Virus record (IMG/VR): IMGVR_UViG_3300044997_000835
Location: 1-29,056 of that record
DNA from: a virus
Direction: 5' to 3' (one strand)
Length of the DNA stretch: 29,056 nt
The notes beneath the pieces are model-generated. The model was given only the letters and a program-made list of their open reading frames with translations. It was not told where the DNA came from and did no database searches. Position numbers and translations under genes: made by a program. This document shows positions 27,438 through 29,056 of this stretch, piece by piece. Position 1 is the stretch's first letter. Every line of letters starts with the position of its first letter.

Positions 27438-27447
27438 AATAAATATT
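27438..27447 (+). promoter_or_regulatory. T4-like late promoter (AATAAATATT) before the 27464 gene
   Basis: This is the third copy of AATAAATATT, in the 44-base gap after the protease gene. Its 8-base core ends 18 bases before the ATG at 27464. A weak purine-rich ribosome binding site (GGTAGAG, 27450-27456) follows. It implies a separate late transcript for the last two genes. Confidence 0.7.
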
Positions 27448-27463
27448 TTGGTAGAGAATTATT

Positions 27464-28075
27464 ATGCAAAACAAAGATTTTGGTGGCATACATTTAGAAG
27501 GTCACATTAGAATTTGGGATCCAAATACCCGAGAAATCTATATCGAAAAGCGAAATGCTATTCATTATGAAAATATGAGTGTAGCTTTAGCGAACAGTAT
27601 AGCTAACTCTGGCAGCGGAATTATTAATGAAATGGCTTTTGGTAACGGTGGAACTGCTGTAGACCCTACAGGTATCATTACATATCTAACACCAAACACT
27701 ACAGGGATAAATGCAAGTCTATATAATCAGACATACTATAAAATTGTAGATGACACAAGTAGTGCTAATAATAATCCTCTGAGAAATTATATTGAAACAC
27801 GGCACGTAACTGGCACAAACTATACTGATGTTTTTATAACTTGTCTGTTAGATTACGGTGAACCTAGCGGCCAAGAAGCTTTTGATAATACTAACGACAA
27901 TAATAGTTTGTATACATTTGATGAATTAGGTCTATTAGCTAATAATGAGTTAGGACAAAAACGTCTTTTAACTCATGTTCTTTTCCATCCTGTGCAAAAA
28001 AGTTTGAATAGATTGATTCAAATTGATTATACAGTAAGAATACAAAGTTTAACTGGACTTATGGGGAATAGTTAA
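27464..28075 (+). CDS. virion structural protein of unknown position (marine T4-like phage type)
   Basis: This is a complete 203-residue protein. It opens with beta-rich segments GHIRIWDPNTREIYIEKRNA and then IHYENMSVALANSIANSG, followed by INEMAFGNGGTAVDPTGII. It ends with TFDELGLLAN, LLTHVLFHPVQKSLNRLIQI and DYTVRIQS. I recall similar proteins labelled virion structural protein in marine T4-like phages, where the final DYTVRIQ strand is common. No enzyme motif, signal peptide or membrane segment is visible. It is the first gene after a late-promoter box and overlaps the next start by one base (TAATG), so the two are probably one late operon. A tail or baseplate accessory role is inferred from context only. 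Confidence 0.65.
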   Translation: MQNKDFGGIHLEGHIRIWDPNTREIYIEKRNAIHYENMSVALANSIANSGSGIINEMAFGNGGTAVDPTGIITYLTPNTTGINASLYNQTYYKIVDDTSSANNNPLRNYIETRHVTGTNYTDVFITCLLDYGEPSGQEAFDNTNDNNSLYTFDELGLLANNELGQKRLLTHVLFHPVQKSLNRLIQIDYTVRIQSLTGLMGNS

Positions 28076-29056
28076 TGCCTACTAAACTTAATAAATCGGA
28101 CAGTAAAAAGGCTCCTATAGATATACAAGATGGAGCTCTTGATATCAATTCTACATCATTAGTATTCTTAGGTAAAAATTATTCAAAAGGATACACTAAA
28201 CCTATAGGAGAAAATTTTTTACATTTATTAGAAAATTTTGCCAATGCGAGTGAACCTAGAAATCCAATACAGGGTCAGTTATGGTTTAATAATAATATTC
28301 TAGCAAAAGTAGATAGTAATATCGATGATAGTACTGCTAGTTATGGTTTAAAACTATTTGATGGTACTAAATGGCTACCAATAGGTATAACCAAAAAGGT
28401 AGCAGTAACCCCCACCCTTCAAAATTTACAAAGTTCAAATCTTAACAAAGGTGATCTCTATGTAGATACAAGTAAAAATCAATTATACATTTTTAATGGC
28501 GATGCATTTACATTAATTGGACCCACATTCAATGCTGCGGAAAAAACAGGAACAGAAATAGAATATATTAAAGATGCTATTACTAATGAGAGTATACCAG
28601 TAATAAGTATTTTTGTTAAAACTAAAAGAATTGTAATTATAAGTGATACTAAATTTACTCCAAAATCTTTTATACTAGGATTTAAAGAAATAAATCAAGG
28701 TGTAAATTTATCTACAGATAGTTTCAATTCAACAATTAATAAAACTAAATTTTGGGGCATTGCAGAAAAAGCTGAAGCTCTTATAAGTGGTACAGAAATT
28801 GTATCAACTGCTAATTTTTTAAGAAGTGATCAAAATAGTACTACCAATTTTAGTTTTAATGTTAGAAATAATAATGGTATAAGTATAGGTAATGATTTAA
28901 GTTTTAACTTAGGAACTGATACTTCTGGCTCCTACATTTATAACAAAATAGATGGAGCAAGTATTGATATTAGATTACGTCAAAATACCCAAATAAAGAA
29001 TATTATTAGAATTTCTTCTACAACGAATAGTACAGGTGCAGTAGGTATTAATAACA
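28075..29056 (+). CDS. tail fibre/virion structural protein, N-terminal part
   Basis: The ATG at 28075 overlaps the preceding TAA, and the frame stays open to the window edge (about 327 residues seen). Residues about 25-103 contain STSLVFLGKNYSKGYTKPI, GENFLHLLENFANASEPRNP and IQGQLWFN, then LKLFDGTKWLPIG. This is a very common module of marine T4-like phage fibre or structural proteins. A shorter echo of the last part recurs at 125-148 (GDLYVDTSKNQLYIFNGDAF). Downstream, Asn/Ser/Thr-rich segments such as FWGIAEKAEALISGTEI and FSFNVRNNNGISIGND suggest beta-rich fibre repeats. The C-terminus, where host-binding parts usually lie, is outside the window. It is probably cotranscribed with the gene before it from the late promoter at 27438. 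Confidence 0.78.
   Translation, partial: MPTKLNKSDSKKAPIDIQDGALDINSTSLVFLGKNYSKGYTKPIGENFLHLLENFANASEPRNPIQGQLWFNNNILAKVDSNIDDSTASYGLKLFDGTKWLPIGITKKVAVTPTLQNLQSSNLNKGDLYVDTSKNQLYIFNGDAFTLIGPTFNAAEKTGTEIEYIKDAITNESIPVISIFVKTKRIVIISDTKFTPKSFILGFKEINQGVNLSTDSFNSTINKTKFWGIAEKAEALISGTEIVSTANFLRSDQNSTTNFSFNVRNNNGISIGNDLSFNLGTDTSGSYIYNKIDGASIDIRLRQNTQIKNIIRISSTTNSTGAVGINN

Noticed and set aside
27420-27463. Possible rho-independent terminator after the protease gene
   Set aside because: No GC-rich hairpin with a following T-run is visible. The gap is better explained by the late-promoter box.

Overview
The window is a stretch of a marine T4-like myovirus genome (Caudoviricetes, cyanophage/pelagiphage type). 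It is strongly AT-rich (roughly 30% GC by eye) and almost gap-free. Genes abut or overlap by 1-4 bases, and no tRNA, integrase, insertion sequence or CRISPR array was seen. The T4 identity rests on recognisable homologues of gp46, gp47, gp55, gp53, gp5, gp25 and gp6 in a T4-superfamily arrangement. The host cannot be read from the window: no photosynthesis or other host-derived metabolic gene is present. Low GC would fit SAR11, Prochlorococcus or another AT-rich marine host.

Layout. (1) 1-2318, minus strand: an operon transcribed gp55 (late sigma factor) -> gp47 -> gp46 (recombination nuclease/ATPase, cut by the window edge), linked by two ATGA overlaps. (2) 2319-2393: a compact divergent control region. 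It has a near-consensus sigma-70 promoter firing left and a T4-late-type promoter box firing right, sharing one base. (3) 2394-8221, plus strand: baseplate hub and wedge genes: a gp48/gp54-like tube cap, gp53, an 853-aa hub-like protein, gp5 without a lysozyme domain, and gp25. (4) 8267-24753: an enlarged gp6 (1185 aa) and a 4309-aa giant in the gp7 position. The giant carries a cupredoxin-like domain, a seven-repeat integrin/FG-GAP-like beta-propeller, carbohydrate-binding-like modules and repeated beta-modules. (5) 24757-27419: a collagen-like fibre protein followed directly by a subtilisin-family protease with an intact catalytic triad. (6) 27464-29056: two further structural/fibre-type genes, the last cut by the window edge.

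Regulation and logic. The 10-base string AATAAATATT occurs 17-19 bases (counted from its 8-base AATAAATA core) before the start codon in each of the three true intergenic gaps of the rightward cluster. It resembles the T4 late promoter TATAAATA. The gene for its presumed reader, gp55, diverges from the first copy. The simplest reading is that gp55 is made early from a host-type promoter, together with replication/recombination proteins. It then switches on the baseplate and fibre operons to its right. The most unusual content is the giant wedge-like protein with an integrin-type propeller and the coupled collagen-like fibre and subtilase pair. Both look like cell-surface contact or processing machinery built into a phage tail.
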